The notes under the pieces are model-generated. The model was not told where the DNA came from. It saw only the letters and a program-made list of their open reading frames with translations, and made no database searches. This document shows positions 9,613-18,762 of a stretch of DNA of 64,000 nucleotides, piece by piece (the first letter of the stretch is position 1; each line of letters starts with the position of its first letter). Source of the DNA: Cyanobacteriota bacterium (GTDB lineage Bacteria > Cyanobacteriota > Cyanobacteriia > PCC-6307 > Cyanobiaceae); the NCBI GenBank assembly GCA_026389335.1, contig JAPLIB010000092.1:1-64000 (forward strand), read 5' to 3'. Made by a program: the position numbers and the translations under genes.

Positions 9613-11382
9613 TCAGGGCAGGCAGGCCGAACCTGAACGGCCTGCAGCTCCGTTGGCGGCGGCCGCGCTCTGTGGGGGGTGTTGGCGCTGGAAGCGGGCG
9701 ATCTCCAGTTCCAGCACGCCTTCGCTGATGCCGAGAGCGTTGGCGATACCGCGCAGCTGATGATCTTCTTCGGGCTCGATGATGCCGTCGGCGCAGGCCA
9801 CCCGGAAGGCGGCTTCGAGGATCAGTTCGCGGACGTTGTCATCGAGCTGGGCCTGTTCAAGGCTGAGGCGTTGCAGCAACTGCTCGAACGGCCCGGAGCT
9901 GCCGACGGCCTCAATCTCGCTTTGGCGGCTCTCGGCCATCGCCTGCAGTTCCCCCGGTTGGGGTTGGTGACCCATGATTTCGGTATAGGTTTCGGCCATG
10001 ATGACAATCTCGGGCTCCTCGATTTCGCCGTCCGCCAGGGTGATGGCGATCATGCATTCGAGCAGCAGATCGCGGACTTTGATGGCATAACGATCGCCAT
10101 GGGAAACGGCCCAGCGCAGATCGCCGAGGTCCCGTTGTTTGCGATTGTGCTGGGAGGCGCGCGGATCCCGTTTGCAACCTGAACGTCCCCCCGAGAGACT
10201 GTCGTAAATGTGGAAGGTGAACAGCTCCACCAGTTGCCGGCAGAACGCCACGCCACGCACCGAGTTGCCGTAGGCATCGAGCCGTGGCGAGAAGGTGGCG
10301 AATCCCATCAGGTTGGGTACCACGGTCATCACCGCCCCGGACACCCCTGATTTGGCCGGCAGCCCGACTTCGAGTGTAAAGACGCCGGCGTTGTCATACA
10401 TACCGGCGGCCTGCATCACCGAGAGTGATTTCTTCACGGCCTCGGTCGAGAGTGCCTGCTGGCCGGTGATCGGGCAAACACCACCATTGGCCAGGGTGGC
10501 CGCAGCCACCGAGAGCAGGGAGGCGGTCATCTCGATGCTGCAACAGGAAAGATAAAGATCGAGCATCTTGTGCAGATCCACGCCTCGGGGCAGGCCCCTG
10601 CCACCTCTGAGTAGGTAGGCGATGGCGAAGTTGTTGTCGGCCGTATCCCGTTCCGAGAGCATGGTCTCCTCGCTGAAGCGCACGGGCGCCAAATCACCGC
10701 TCAAGGCAGCCCAGAGCTTCATAATCTCTTCGGTGATCTCGCGGGCGTTCTGCTCGGTTCGGCTGGAGGCCACTACGCCGGCCGTCATGATCGCGCCGGC
10801 GTTGACACAGGGGTTGAACGGTCGCGAGTCTGGCAAGAGCTCGAGGGAGTTGAAGGGGCGTCCTGATGGTTCAGCACCTACGAACTGATGCACAAAATCG
10901 GTGCCTTCCTCTTCGATCGCAAAGGCATAGGTGATCGGTTTTGATACTGATTGGATCGAATGATAGGTATCAACGTCGCCAATCTCCAGGCGTTGGCCAT
11001 CGACGGAGCAGAGGGCTACTCCCCACTTGTCGGGATCGGCATCCCGCAGAATCGGGATGTAGTTGGCGTTATGACCACTGCAATCGCCGGCGATGCGGTT
11101 AAACACCAATTCAATGTCGTGGCAGAACTCCTGCCAGTCGGGGATCACCAACTCGCGGTTAAAGGTCCGGTTGACCATCATCAGTTCGTCGCTCACCAGG
11201 GCCACGAACGCCTCAAAGCTGATCGGGCTCTCTCCCAGGGTCCGCAGGCGCTCCATGGTGGTGCGCAAACGGAAATCATCAAGCTGGATGCCGCTGCCCA
11301 GAATGTGTTGCTGGATCCTGGCGGCGCTGGTGGTGCCGTTGCCGTCGGCGACGACGGCAAACATCTTCCGCAACCGGTCCAT
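9613..11382 (-). CDS. glsA: Glutaminase with EF-hand-like N-terminus and C-terminal TerB-like domain
   Basis: Serine-dependent beta-lactamase-like glutaminase converting glutamine to glutamate and ammonia. The catalytic SxxK is SVSK (about residues 145-148), with NPCVNAGAIM and AKSGVSGAV further on. Unlike the roughly 300-aa bacterial GlsA, the protein (589 aa from ATG 11382) has an N-terminal helical domain resembling the EF-hand-like region of animal GLS/GLS2. It also has the animal-type lead-in VIPDWQEFCHDIELVF and DKWGVALCSVDGQR. After the catalytic domain (to about residue 405) comes a TerB-like helical domain with two ADGxIExxE repeats (ADGEIEEPE, ADGIIEPEE). A TTG at 11403 is an alternative start. 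It is convergent with gyrA. Confidence 0.88.
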   Translation of the reverse strand: MDRLRKMFAVVADGNGTTSAARIQQHILGSGIQLDDFRLRTTMERLRTLGESPISFEAFVALVSDELMMVNRTFNRELVIPDWQEFCHDIELVFNRIAGDCSGHNANYIPILRDADPDKWGVALCSVDGQRLEIGDVDTYHSIQSVSKPITYAFAIEEEGTDFVHQFVGAEPSGRPFNSLELLPDSRPFNPCVNAGAIMTAGVVASSRTEQNAREITEEIMKLWAALSGDLAPVRFSEETMLSERDTADNNFAIAYLLRGGRGLPRGVDLHKMLDLYLSCCSIEMTASLLSVAAATLANGGVCPITGQQALSTEAVKKSLSVMQAAGMYDNAGVFTLEVGLPAKSGVSGAVMTVVPNLMGFATFSPRLDAYGNSVRGVAFCRQLVELFTFHIYDSLSGGRSGCKRDPRASQHNRKQRDLGDLRWAVSHGDRYAIKVRDLLLECMIAITLADGEIEEPEIVIMAETYTEIMGHQPQPGELQAMAESRQSEIEAVGSSGPFEQLLQRLSLEQAQLDDNVRELILEAAFRVACADGIIEPEEDHQLRGIANALGISEGVLELEIARFQRQHPPQSAAAANGAAGRSGSACLP

Positions 11383-12215
11383 ACTCACATGATGAGGCTT
11401 CAACCGCTAAGCTTAAGGCTTGGTCTGGACGTCGCTGGCGTCTGCAACGGACCAAACTGATCAAGATCAGCCAAGATCACCATCACCTCATGATCTTCAG
11501 TGGCTCGGATTGTGACCAGACTTGGCTTGACGCTGAATCATCAATTTCGCCGCAGAAGTTATCCCTGGTGTGGTTGTATGTCTCCGGCGGGTTGTCTTTG
11601 GTGATGGGATTAAGGCTTGGACTTGTTTGTAAGGATCGGCAGAATTTGGTCTCGATCTGCGCAAGGTTGGGAATTGACTGGGATGTTCGCTCGCCTTAGG
11701 CTCACATTTTTGATTGGATGAGTTTGTTTTGGCTTGATGGATTTCCCTGCCTTGAGCGCGCTTTTGCTCCTTCTCTGTTCCCAAGACCGGTGCTGTTGCC
11801 ACCAATCTCGATCGGATCAGCTTCCTCCAAGCGATCCCTGGCTCCCGGGTGGGGCGCGGGGTTTGAATCCCTGCCTGGTGCCTGCTGCTGGTGGCTGTGT
11901 TCGGGATCCTGGGCGGCTGCGAACGCCGGCGACAACCACATCGGGATCGCTCTGGTCCAGGGCATCGAAGCTCCTGCCTCAAGACACAGCACAGCCCGTC
12001 ACCCTCGCCACGACTGTTGGCAGCAGCCAACTCCAGCGGATCGCCACCAGGCAGATCTGCAGCAAGGCCACTACATTCGCCCCTGATGAATTCAGGCTCA
12101 TGGCCAGGGCGTTGAAGCCAGCCCAGCACCCTGCGGGAGGACGACCTGCTGGCCAGGCTCTTGGCAGCGGCTGGGAGGGCGTGTCAGGGCCGCATGTCAA
12201 GCCTGTCGCCGATCG
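11383..12215. other. Long intergenic region between glsA and the bestrophin-like gene
   Basis: About 830 bp between two divergent genes with no supported product. Open frames on both strands are low-complexity and look spurious. Its base composition is more mixed than the surrounding coding DNA, so it may carry promoters for both genes. A T-arm-like stretch near 11857-11873 was examined and rejected as a tRNA. Confidence 0.5.
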
Positions 12216-13145
12216 ATGATGGCACCGATCTGGGTCGGTGGCCATGGCGATCCCCCCCGGACCCGATGGCGGGATTACCACAAGGTGCTGCTGCAATTGC
12301 TGTGGCGCATGCGGCTGGATCTGATCGTCTGGATTCTTGTCGTGGTGGTGGTCCTGGGCGGGTCGGTAGCCAGCCGCTGGCCCCTGCCGCCGACGGCCAT
12401 TTCCGTGATCGGAATCGCCGTTTCGATCTTCATCGCCTTTCGCAACACCCAGGCGATCAGTCGTTGGTGGGAGGCGCGGGCGCTCTGGGGCATGATCATG
12501 AATGGCAGCCGCATCTGGCGCGATCTGCTGCTGGGCCTGTTGCCTTCGGAGCAACTGGCGACGGAGCGGGGGCGGCAGCTGCTCGACTATCAGGTGGCCA
12601 AGGTATGGCTGCTCAACTTCGAGTTGCGCAACTTCTGGCGGGCCGATGTACGCGAGGCTGTCACGGCGCTGCTGGCGGATCTGAATCTGCCAGCGGATAC
12701 CTCCCTGCAGGCACTCTGCCGCCAACAGGCTCGGGCGATTCAGCGGCTGCACAGCGATGGTTGGGTGGACGGTTTCGGGCGCATGCAGCTCCTGGATGGG
12801 ACCAAATTTGATCACAACGCCATTGGTGCTCTTGAGCGAATTCGCAATACGCCGATACCTCCTTCCTATGACATATTTGTTCGGATGATCACCTGGCTCT
12901 ACGGCCTGGCTTTATTGATGAATTTCCATCATGCTCATCAGGTTTGGGTCGGGATCGTGCTGTTTCTTGGCTTTCTGATCGCCGAACGAATTGGATCTTA
13001 TGTGGAAGGTCCCTTTGATCGCGATGGCAATAGTTTTTCCTTGCCGCTCAATAGCATTTGTTGTGTGATAACCCAGGATTTGTTACAGCGTAGTCTGGAG
13101 TTCAGCAGCTTCCGTCCCAGCCGTGATCCAACCAGCTGGGAATAG
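12216..13145 (+). CDS. Bestrophin-like membrane channel
   Basis: A 309-aa multi-pass membrane protein. The signature FIAFRNTQAISRWWEAR (about residues 72-88) follows the first two membrane helices and matches the bestrophin/UPF0187 pattern FRxNxAYxRWWEGR. Further helices lie near residues 222-260, and the C-terminal block ERIGSYVEGPFDRDGNSFSLPL fits the conserved membrane-proximal region. Bacterial bestrophins form pentameric ion channels, and some cyanobacterial and algal relatives are linked to bicarbonate or chloride passage across thylakoids. Ion selectivity cannot be inferred. Two adjacent ATGs (12216, 12219) are possible starts. The 3' third is richer in A+T than the 5' part. Confidence 0.85.
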   Translation: MMAPIWVGGHGDPPRTRWRDYHKVLLQLLWRMRLDLIVWILVVVVVLGGSVASRWPLPPTAISVIGIAVSIFIAFRNTQAISRWWEARALWGMIMNGSRIWRDLLLGLLPSEQLATERGRQLLDYQVAKVWLLNFELRNFWRADVREAVTALLADLNLPADTSLQALCRQQARAIQRLHSDGWVDGFGRMQLLDGTKFDHNAIGALERIRNTPIPPSYDIFVRMITWLYGLALLMNFHHAHQVWVGIVLFLGFLIAERIGSYVEGPFDRDGNSFSLPLNSICCVITQDLLQRSLEFSSFRPSRDPTSWE

Positions 13146-13220
13146 CTCATACCAGCGGGCCTCCCCGCTTGGAACGATACCAGTCTGGATCGGCATTCCC
13201 CACCATCACCGACCCAAGCG

Positions 13221-14324
13221 ATGCGATTGAAATCTCCACCTGGTGTCGTTGTGATTGGCGGCGGCGTCAGCGGTTTGACGGTGGCCTGTTATCTACTCAG
13301 AAAAGGCTTTCGCGTCACAATCATCGCCGACCACTTCGCCCAGGAGACCACCTCCATGGTGGCCGGTGCCCTGTGGGAGATGCCCCATGCCGTCTGTGGT
13401 CACCATGATGCAGGTGTGGCTCTGCAGTTGCCCGAGCAGGAGCAGTGGAGCCGCTTTAGTTACCATGTCTTCAGGCGCCTGCAGACCGTCAGCGAGGCTG
13501 GTGTGCATCTGCGCCGTGTGCATTTCTACAGCGAGAGGCCCCTGGCTGAAGACCGGGACTCACAGCGCAAAATTGATCGTCTGCAGCGCTTTGTCCTGGG
13601 TCTGCAAGTCTCGGCCAATCCGGAACGTGATGTACGCCCCGGTGTGACCATCCGCAGCCATTATTCCTATCTGGCTCCGATGATTGACATGGGTGCCTAT
13701 CTTCCTTGGTTGATCAGCGAAATTGAGGCTCTCGGGGGAGTCCTGGTGTCGAGACAGTTGCAAGCCGAGGAGCTGACCAATCCTCAGCCACTGCTGGCGC
13801 GTCACGATGCCGCCCAGCTGGTTCATTGCAGCGGACTGGGGGCCAGCACCCTGGTGGCTGACGCCGCTGTGTTTCCGGTGCGGGGCGCCTGGTTCTCCTT
13901 CCCAAACGACGGCAGCCTGTTTCCGATCATGGACGAAGCCCACTGCTCCAGTCTCGTCGCCGGCGATGAGCACGAGCACTTTGTCTTTGTCTTGCCGCGT
14001 GGCTGCGATCAATTGGTTGTCGGTGGGATCGCCAATGCCCATGTCAGTGACCTGAATCTGCCAGCGGATTCAGCCCTACTGCAGGCCATGTTGCAGGAGT
14101 CGGGTGCCTGGCTGCCGGCGCTGCGGGGTCTTGGGCCGGCGGATCGAACCGATTTGCGCGTCGGTCTGCGGCCATTCCGCAAGGGAGCGGTTCGTCTGGA
14201 GCTGGATGCTCAAGGCATCGTTCACAACTACGGCCATGGGGGCTCCGGCGTGTTGCTCTCCTGGGGGTGTGCCTCCAGGGTCCATGCTCTCCTGCGCCGC
14301 CGCTGGGCGACAGGGTCGGTCTGA
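13221..14324 (+). CDS. FAD-dependent D-amino-acid oxidase family protein
   Basis: A 367-aa flavoprotein with the dinucleotide-binding fold VVVIGGGVSGLTVA (Gly13-Gly18 region) and the DAO-family C-terminal signature HNYGHGGSGVLLSWG (about residues 336-351). The substrate-carboxylate arginine is probably in LRVGLRPFR. Known members deaminate D-amino acids or D-aspartate oxidatively to 2-oxo acids, ammonia and H2O2. There is no signal peptide, so it is probably cytoplasmic. It lies 75 bp after the bestrophin-like gene on the same strand. A racemase-like gene and a DUF1611 gene 3-5 kb away suggest a local D-amino-acid theme, which is inference. Confidence 0.85.
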   Translation: MRLKSPPGVVVIGGGVSGLTVACYLLRKGFRVTIIADHFAQETTSMVAGALWEMPHAVCGHHDAGVALQLPEQEQWSRFSYHVFRRLQTVSEAGVHLRRVHFYSERPLAEDRDSQRKIDRLQRFVLGLQVSANPERDVRPGVTIRSHYSYLAPMIDMGAYLPWLISEIEALGGVLVSRQLQAEELTNPQPLLARHDAAQLVHCSGLGASTLVADAAVFPVRGAWFSFPNDGSLFPIMDEAHCSSLVAGDEHEHFVFVLPRGCDQLVVGGIANAHVSDLNLPADSALLQAMLQESGAWLPALRGLGPADRTDLRVGLRPFRKGAVRLELDAQGIVHNYGHGGSGVLLSWGCASRVHALLRRRWATGSV

Positions 14325-14886
14325 ACCAGGCTGGAGCCGGACACCGCTGGAGCCATTAAGGCCTGGCCCTGGATCGGCGCGATCCAGCTCCATGAAGGCG
14401 CGCCCCGCTACAAAGGCAATAGCGTTGGGGCCAGGGCCAGGTTCTGAACAGCGGCGGTGAATTGGCTGCCGTTCGCCGAGTTTCCGTCGATCCGCGCCGG
14501 CATGCAGGCGCGAATGCACGACATCTCGGCGTTGTTGGTGATGGTGTTGCGGCAACAGCGCCGAGCTTTCTTAAGACGTTAGATCAGCCTTGGCGATCTA
14601 GCTTTGTCATTGCCAGGGTAGGATATAGCTTGCTTTTTCTGTTTGGGGTCTTTAGGTGTTTCTGGCTCGGGGGGCTTCGGCGACGGATGGGTTCGCCCTT
14701 GGTGCTCTCCTGGCTCCGTGCTTTTTTTAGCGGAAACCTGTGGCCGTCAGCCCTCCTTGCGCTTTAAGGTCGGTATGTGGTGCCTTTGCTCGGTGCCCGT
14801 TTCCACCGACATCCCTGTAAAAGTAGCGGTTGCTACCTTCTGGTGGGTGGGGCGGTCTCTAGTTTTAATGCAAATTGGCTGCAGCA
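14325..14886. other. A+T-richer intergenic region upstream of the UPF0114 gene
   Basis: Between the oxidase and the UPF0114 gene there is no convincing gene. Two small inverted repeats are seen: TAGATC/GATCTA around 14580-14600, and AAAGTAGC-GGTT-GCTACCTT at 14820-14839, about 50 bp before the next start. The latter could be a leader hairpin. Composition falls below the local GC level. Confidence 0.5.
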
Positions 14887-15447
14887 ATGTCGCGCTCCAA
14901 CAAGGCTGCTTACCCACGCCTGCAAAAGCGTCTTGAGCTCATTGTTGAGGCTTTGCTCTGGCGTTTTCGTCTGATCGCCATTGTTCCTGTGGTGATGAGT
15001 CTTGCCAGCTCCTTGTTGTCATTTGCGATAGGAACGAAAGATATCTATCATTCCCTTTCTATCTTTTTTGGTGCCAATGTTTACCATGTCAAGGAGAGCG
15101 TTGTGCTGGCCGGGGTTGTGTCGGGGATTGATTTTTATCTGATTGGAGTTGCGCTGCTTATTTTCGGATATGGCATGTATGAGCTTTTGATTTCTGAGCT
15201 CGATGTTTATCGTGATCAGAGTGATTCGCCGGATGGTGGAGGTTTGTTGGATATTCGCAGCCTTGATCAGCTCAAGGAAAAGCTGGTGAAGGTGTTGGTG
15301 GTGGCCTTGATTGTCTCGGGCTTCAAATCGATGATTTCGTTGCCGATCGAAAATGGCGACAGCATGATCAAATTCTGTCTGGGCGTCCTGCTGCTGGCGA
15401 TCAGCGGTTTCCTGATCACCTTCAAGCCCGGCAAGCATCAGTCCTGA
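14887..15447 (+). CDS. UPF0114 (YqhA-like) membrane protein
   Basis: A 186-aa inner-membrane protein of unknown function. Membrane helices are visible around VEALLWRFRLIAIVPVVMSL, DFYLIGVALLIFGYGMYELL, LVKVLVVALIVSGFKSMI and FCLGVLLLAISGFLITF. The block YELLISELD fits the YqhA/UPF0114 family. The ATG at 14887 is preferred to an in-frame TTG twelve bases upstream. Codon choice and GC content differ from the neighbours, which may indicate acquisition. The next gene (lycopene cyclase) follows after 125 bp on the same strand. Confidence 0.8.
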   Translation: MSRSNKAAYPRLQKRLELIVEALLWRFRLIAIVPVVMSLASSLLSFAIGTKDIYHSLSIFFGANVYHVKESVVLAGVVSGIDFYLIGVALLIFGYGMYELLISELDVYRDQSDSPDGGGLLDIRSLDQLKEKLVKVLVVALIVSGFKSMISLPIENGDSMIKFCLGVLLLAISGFLITFKPGKHQS

Positions 15448-15572
15448 GCCGAAACTCTGTCCCACGCTTTAACCTCGTCTCGGCCCTGATTCGCAGTCTT
15501 CCTCTGTCGTCCGCCGTTCCCCCGAGCTCTCCGCTCCCGCTTCGCTCGCCACCGCCTGCTCCTGCCGACACG

Positions 15573-16814
15573 GTGGACGTGCTGGTGATCGGAGCCGGTC
15601 CCGCAGCCCTGGCGATTGCTGCAGCGCTGGGGGAGCATGCCTTGGCTGTGATCTGTCTGGCACCGGGGGATCCGGCCGCTGTCTGGCCCAACACCTATGG
15701 CATCTGGGGACCGGAGGTGGATGCCCTGGGCCTGGGCCATCTGCTGGCCCATCGCTGGTCCAACTGCGTCAGCTGGTTTGGTCGTGAGCCCACCCAGCAC
15801 GGCCACGACTACGGCCTGTTCGACAAGGTTGCGTTGCAGGCCCATGGCCTGGCGGCCTGTGGCGCGGCTGGGGTGCGCTGGCAGCAGGGCCTGGCCGCCA
15901 CCATCGCCCATGACGACAGCGGCTCGACGGTGATGACGGCGGCTGGCACCAGCCTGCGGGCTCGCCTGGTGATTGACGCCAGTGGCCATCAACCGGTGTT
16001 CGTGCGCCGCCCTGATGACGGTCCGGTGGCGGGCCAGGCGGCCTACGGAATCATCGGCCAGTTCAGTGCGCCGCCGATCGAGTCCGATCAATTCGTGCTG
16101 ATGGACTACCGCAGCGACCATCTCAGCGAGCGGGAACGCAGCAGCGAACCGCCCACCTTTCTCTATGCCATGGATCTGGGGGGCGGGCGTTTTTTTGTGG
16201 AGGAGACCTCCCTGGCCCTGGCGCCGCCGCTGCCATTCGCCAGCTTGCGCCAACGCCTGGAGCGGCGCCTGGCTCACCGCGGTGTCACGGTGACGCGGAT
16301 CGAGCATGAGGAGTTTTGCCTGTTCCCGATGAATCCAGCCCTGCCGGATCCGAGCCAGCGGCTGCTCGGTTTCGGTGGTTCCGCTTCGATGGTGCATCCG
16401 GCTTCGGGGTATCTGGTGGGTGGCCTGTTGCGGCGTGCCCCCGGCCTGGCGGCGGCGCTCGCCGCTGCCCTGGCCCGTCAGCGTCAGGCTGAGTGCGATG
16501 CGGCGGCGATTGCGGCGGCGGGGTGGGAGGCTTTATGGCCGGCACCGTTGCGGCGCAAGCACGCGCTGTATCGCTTCGGTCTCGAGAAGTTGATGCGCTT
16601 TGAGGAGGGCCAGTTGCGCCATTTCTTCGCCACCTTCTTCGCCATGCCCGACGAGCTCTGGTATGGCTTTCTCGCTAATACCCTCACGGTTCCCGAGCTG
16701 GTGGGAGCCATGGTGCGTCTGTTCGCGACTGCCCCCAATGATGTGCGCTGGGGCCTGATGCAGCCGCGGGATCGGGAGCTGGCGCTGCTGGGCCGCTTTC
16801 TGGCGGGGGGCTGA
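15573..16814 (+). CDS. crtL: Lycopene cyclase, CrtL type
   Basis: Flavoprotein-like cyclase that converts linear lycopene to cyclic carotenes in the carotenoid pathway. The N-terminal Rossmann motif VDVLVIGAGPAALAIA is followed by the family blocks NTYGIWGPEVD, YGIIGQF, FVEETSLA, LLGFGGSASMVHPASGY and FFAMPDELWYGFL. Length (413 aa) is typical of CrtL-b/CrtL-e. The sequence alone does not let me assign beta versus epsilon specificity. The GTG at 15573 starts right at the Rossmann strand; the frame is open for about 30 Pro/Ser-rich codons upstream, so a longer form is possible. Confidence 0.9.
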   Translation: MDVLVIGAGPAALAIAAALGEHALAVICLAPGDPAAVWPNTYGIWGPEVDALGLGHLLAHRWSNCVSWFGREPTQHGHDYGLFDKVALQAHGLAACGAAGVRWQQGLAATIAHDDSGSTVMTAAGTSLRARLVIDASGHQPVFVRRPDDGPVAGQAAYGIIGQFSAPPIESDQFVLMDYRSDHLSERERSSEPPTFLYAMDLGGGRFFVEETSLALAPPLPFASLRQRLERRLAHRGVTVTRIEHEEFCLFPMNPALPDPSQRLLGFGGSASMVHPASGYLVGGLLRRAPGLAAALAAALARQRQAECDAAAIAAAGWEALWPAPLRRKHALYRFGLEKLMRFEEGQLRHFFATFFAMPDELWYGFLANTLTVPELVGAMVRLFATAPNDVRWGLMQPRDRELALLGRFLAGG

Positions 16815-16964
16815 CCGTTCGGCTGGCCCTGGGCCCACCTGGCGCTCCCTGGGGCCACAGTCCTGGCGGCCAGGCTGCCGCGGTTCGTCGTTCCGCCGGC
16901 CGGCCGGCGACTGGATCCGGCTGCCGCTCGCTACGGTCGTTCTGGCCTATGACAAGCCTGCGGG

Positions 16965-17570
16965 ATGTCAACGCTCCCATCCGGCAGCGAATCGACCCGA
17001 ATCCAGCTGCTGAAGCAGTTGGGCCCGCCCGGACCCGGCCGCTCAGCGGCTGGTGCCTCCGAGCGGGTGCGCGGCCTGATTGAACAGCTCGAGCTGGAGC
17101 AGCCCGCCGATCTGGTTCGCGATCAGGCCCTGCTGCGGGGCGTCTGGGAGTTGCGCTGGAGCAGCAGCTCCCTGCCCTATCTGGCGGTGGCGCCCTGGCT
17201 TGAGAATTTGCAGCTGCTGGATCCAGACCGCGGGCTGGGCATGAACCTGTTGCGACTCTCCGGTCCGCTCGGCTCGCTGGCCGGCATTGCCGTGCAGGCG
17301 GCCATTGGGCTGGAGCCAGCAGCGGCTGGCGCCAGCGAGCCAGCCCGGCCGGTGCAACGGGTGAGCGTGCGCTTCCTGCGGGGCGGCTGGCTGGGGCCCC
17401 AGTTCGGCAGCGGCCGTCTGAAACTGCTGCGGGAGGTGAAGCAGGGTTTTCCCGCCTGGCTCGACATCACCGTGCTCGATCAGCAGCTCCGGGTCTGCCA
17501 TGGCTCAGCCGGCACCCTGTTCGTGCTGCTGCGCCGTCCCGATCTCAGCCTTGAGAGCCTGATGGGCTGA
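16965..17570 (+). CDS. PAP/fibrillin (plastoglobulin-like) protein
   Basis: A 201-aa protein with the plastid-lipid-associated protein pattern: RGVWELRWSSSSLPYLA and APWLENLQLLDP in the first half, and a C-terminal strand region ending VCHGSAGTLFVLLRRPD. Fibrillins form lipocalin-like barrels on plastoglobules and thylakoids and are linked to isoprenoid or carotenoid handling and light stress. Placement 150 bp after a lycopene cyclase fits that role. The ligand is unknown. Confidence 0.8.
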   Translation: MSTLPSGSESTRIQLLKQLGPPGPGRSAAGASERVRGLIEQLELEQPADLVRDQALLRGVWELRWSSSSLPYLAVAPWLENLQLLDPDRGLGMNLLRLSGPLGSLAGIAVQAAIGLEPAAAGASEPARPVQRVSVRFLRGGWLGPQFGSGRLKLLREVKQGFPAWLDITVLDQQLRVCHGSAGTLFVLLRRPDLSLESLMG

Positions 17571-17592
17571 AGCTGGCCTTGGTGTCCAGGCT

Positions 17593-18762
17593 TCAGACGC
17601 GGGCGCTGCTGGCGAGCGCGTTGCCCAGCAGCGAAGACTCCTGGAGGCCATCTCCCTGCAGTCCCTTCCCCTGCAGACCATCCCGCTTGAGTCCGTGCCC
17701 CTGCAGGCAATGGCGCTGGATGAAGGGGCTGGTCATTGCCCGCAGCAGGGCGCTGTAGTCGAGGCCGAAGCGCAGCTCCTCGCCCACCGCCAGGGGCCGG
17801 TCAGCCTCGATCACCAGGTGATCGCTGCTGGCTCCCACGATCGTGATTCCCGCCGGCGCGCTCAGACCGGCGGGATCCACATCCTGAATCCCCAGGGCCA
17901 GCAAGGCCCGTTGTCGTTGGGCCCGCGGCCGTTGGGCTGGGGCCGCCACGGCCGCAAAGCTGGTCTGGCCGCGTCGGCCCCAGGGCCGACAGGGTTTGCA
18001 TTTGGCCTCGATGATTTCGGCCACCAGGCAGAAGGCCTCGGTGTGCAGGCCCGGCAGGGCCGTGCGGGCCAGTGGTTCCCGGCCCAGCAGCAGCGCTTCG
18101 CCCAGGCGCAGATGGTTGATGCGGCCGGGGGGATGGCCCGCGGCCAGCCAGGGGAGATTGCTGGAATTGCCCCCGGAGACGATCTCCAGCCGTACGGCGA
18201 AGCGTCGCTCCAGGGCGGTGGCGAGGGCCGACAGTTCGGCCATGTTGCGCGGATCGGCGGCGATGCCGTGCTGGCAGCCGAGGTTGGTGCCGATGCCCAG
18301 CAACCGCAGGGCAGGCTGCTCCAGGGTCAGCTGGGCCACGGCCTCCAGATCGGCCGGCAGGATTCCCTCGCGCAGATCCCCCAGTTCCACCATCAGCAGC
18401 ACCCCATGGCGGCGACCCTGGCTCCGGGCTGCTGCCGCCAGTGCCTGCAACACCACCGGTTCGCTGTTGCAACTGCTGGTGGCATGGGCCACCACCCGCT
18501 CCACCTGGCTGAGCATGGGGGAGCGGATCAGCAGCATCGGCGTGGTGATGCCGGCGCGGTTCAAGGCCTCGATGGTTTCGATGCGGGAGTCGCCGATCGA
18601 GTCGATCCCGGCTGCCGTCCAGGTGCGCACGATCTCCGGCAGGCCGAGGCTGGCCTTGCTCACCGCTGTGATGGCGATGCCGAGGCGGGCCAGCTGCTGG
18701 CGCAGCGTGCGGGCGTTGTGATCCAGCCGATCGAGACGGATCTCCAGCCTGGGGCCCCTCAA
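17593..18762 (-). CDS. PLP-dependent amino-acid racemase of the alanine/ornithine racemase family
   Basis: A 389-aa protein with the N-terminal PLP-barrel of alanine racemase-type enzymes. Family features are the PLP-lysine region AVSKASLG, LLMVELGDLREG, LGIGTNLGCQ and VSGGNSSNLPWL. The closest described types are ornithine racemase and YhfX-like proteins; substrate is not deducible. The start is a TTG that overlaps the stop of the DUF1611 gene as TTGA, so the two are translationally coupled. The last 35 residues are a low-complexity tail of repeated GLQG/GLKRDG-like units, apparently from tandem duplication and probably non-catalytic. Confidence 0.8.
   Translation of the reverse strand: MRGPRLEIRLDRLDHNARTLRQQLARLGIAITAVSKASLGLPEIVRTWTAAGIDSIGDSRIETIEALNRAGITTPMLLIRSPMLSQVERVVAHATSSCNSEPVVLQALAAAARSQGRRHGVLLMVELGDLREGILPADLEAVAQLTLEQPALRLLGIGTNLGCQHGIAADPRNMAELSALATALERRFAVRLEIVSGGNSSNLPWLAAGHPPGRINHLRLGEALLLGREPLARTALPGLHTEAFCLVAEIIEAKCKPCRPWGRRGQTSFAAVAAPAQRPRAQRQRALLALGIQDVDPAGLSAPAGITIVGASSDHLVIEADRPLAVGEELRFGLDYSALLRAMTSPFIQRHCLQGHGLKRDGLQGKGLQGDGLQESSLLGNALASSARV

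Noticed and set aside
11797-11880. tRNA-like segment with a T-arm resembling CGGGG-TTTGAAT-CCCTG
   Set aside because: The flanking bases pair only 5 of 7 in a would-be acceptor stem, and there is no D-arm or anticodon arm of the right size. I judge it a chance match.
11497-12129. 210-codon frame on the minus strand upstream of the bestrophin-like gene
   Set aside because: Composition is Arg/Pro/Ser-rich without hydrophobic core or motifs, and there is no sensible start or neighbour context.
14462-14767. 101-codon frame in the A+T-rich gap before the UPF0114 gene
   Set aside because: It has a hydrophobic stretch, but no ribosome site, no recognisable pattern and irregular composition. Treated as non-coding.
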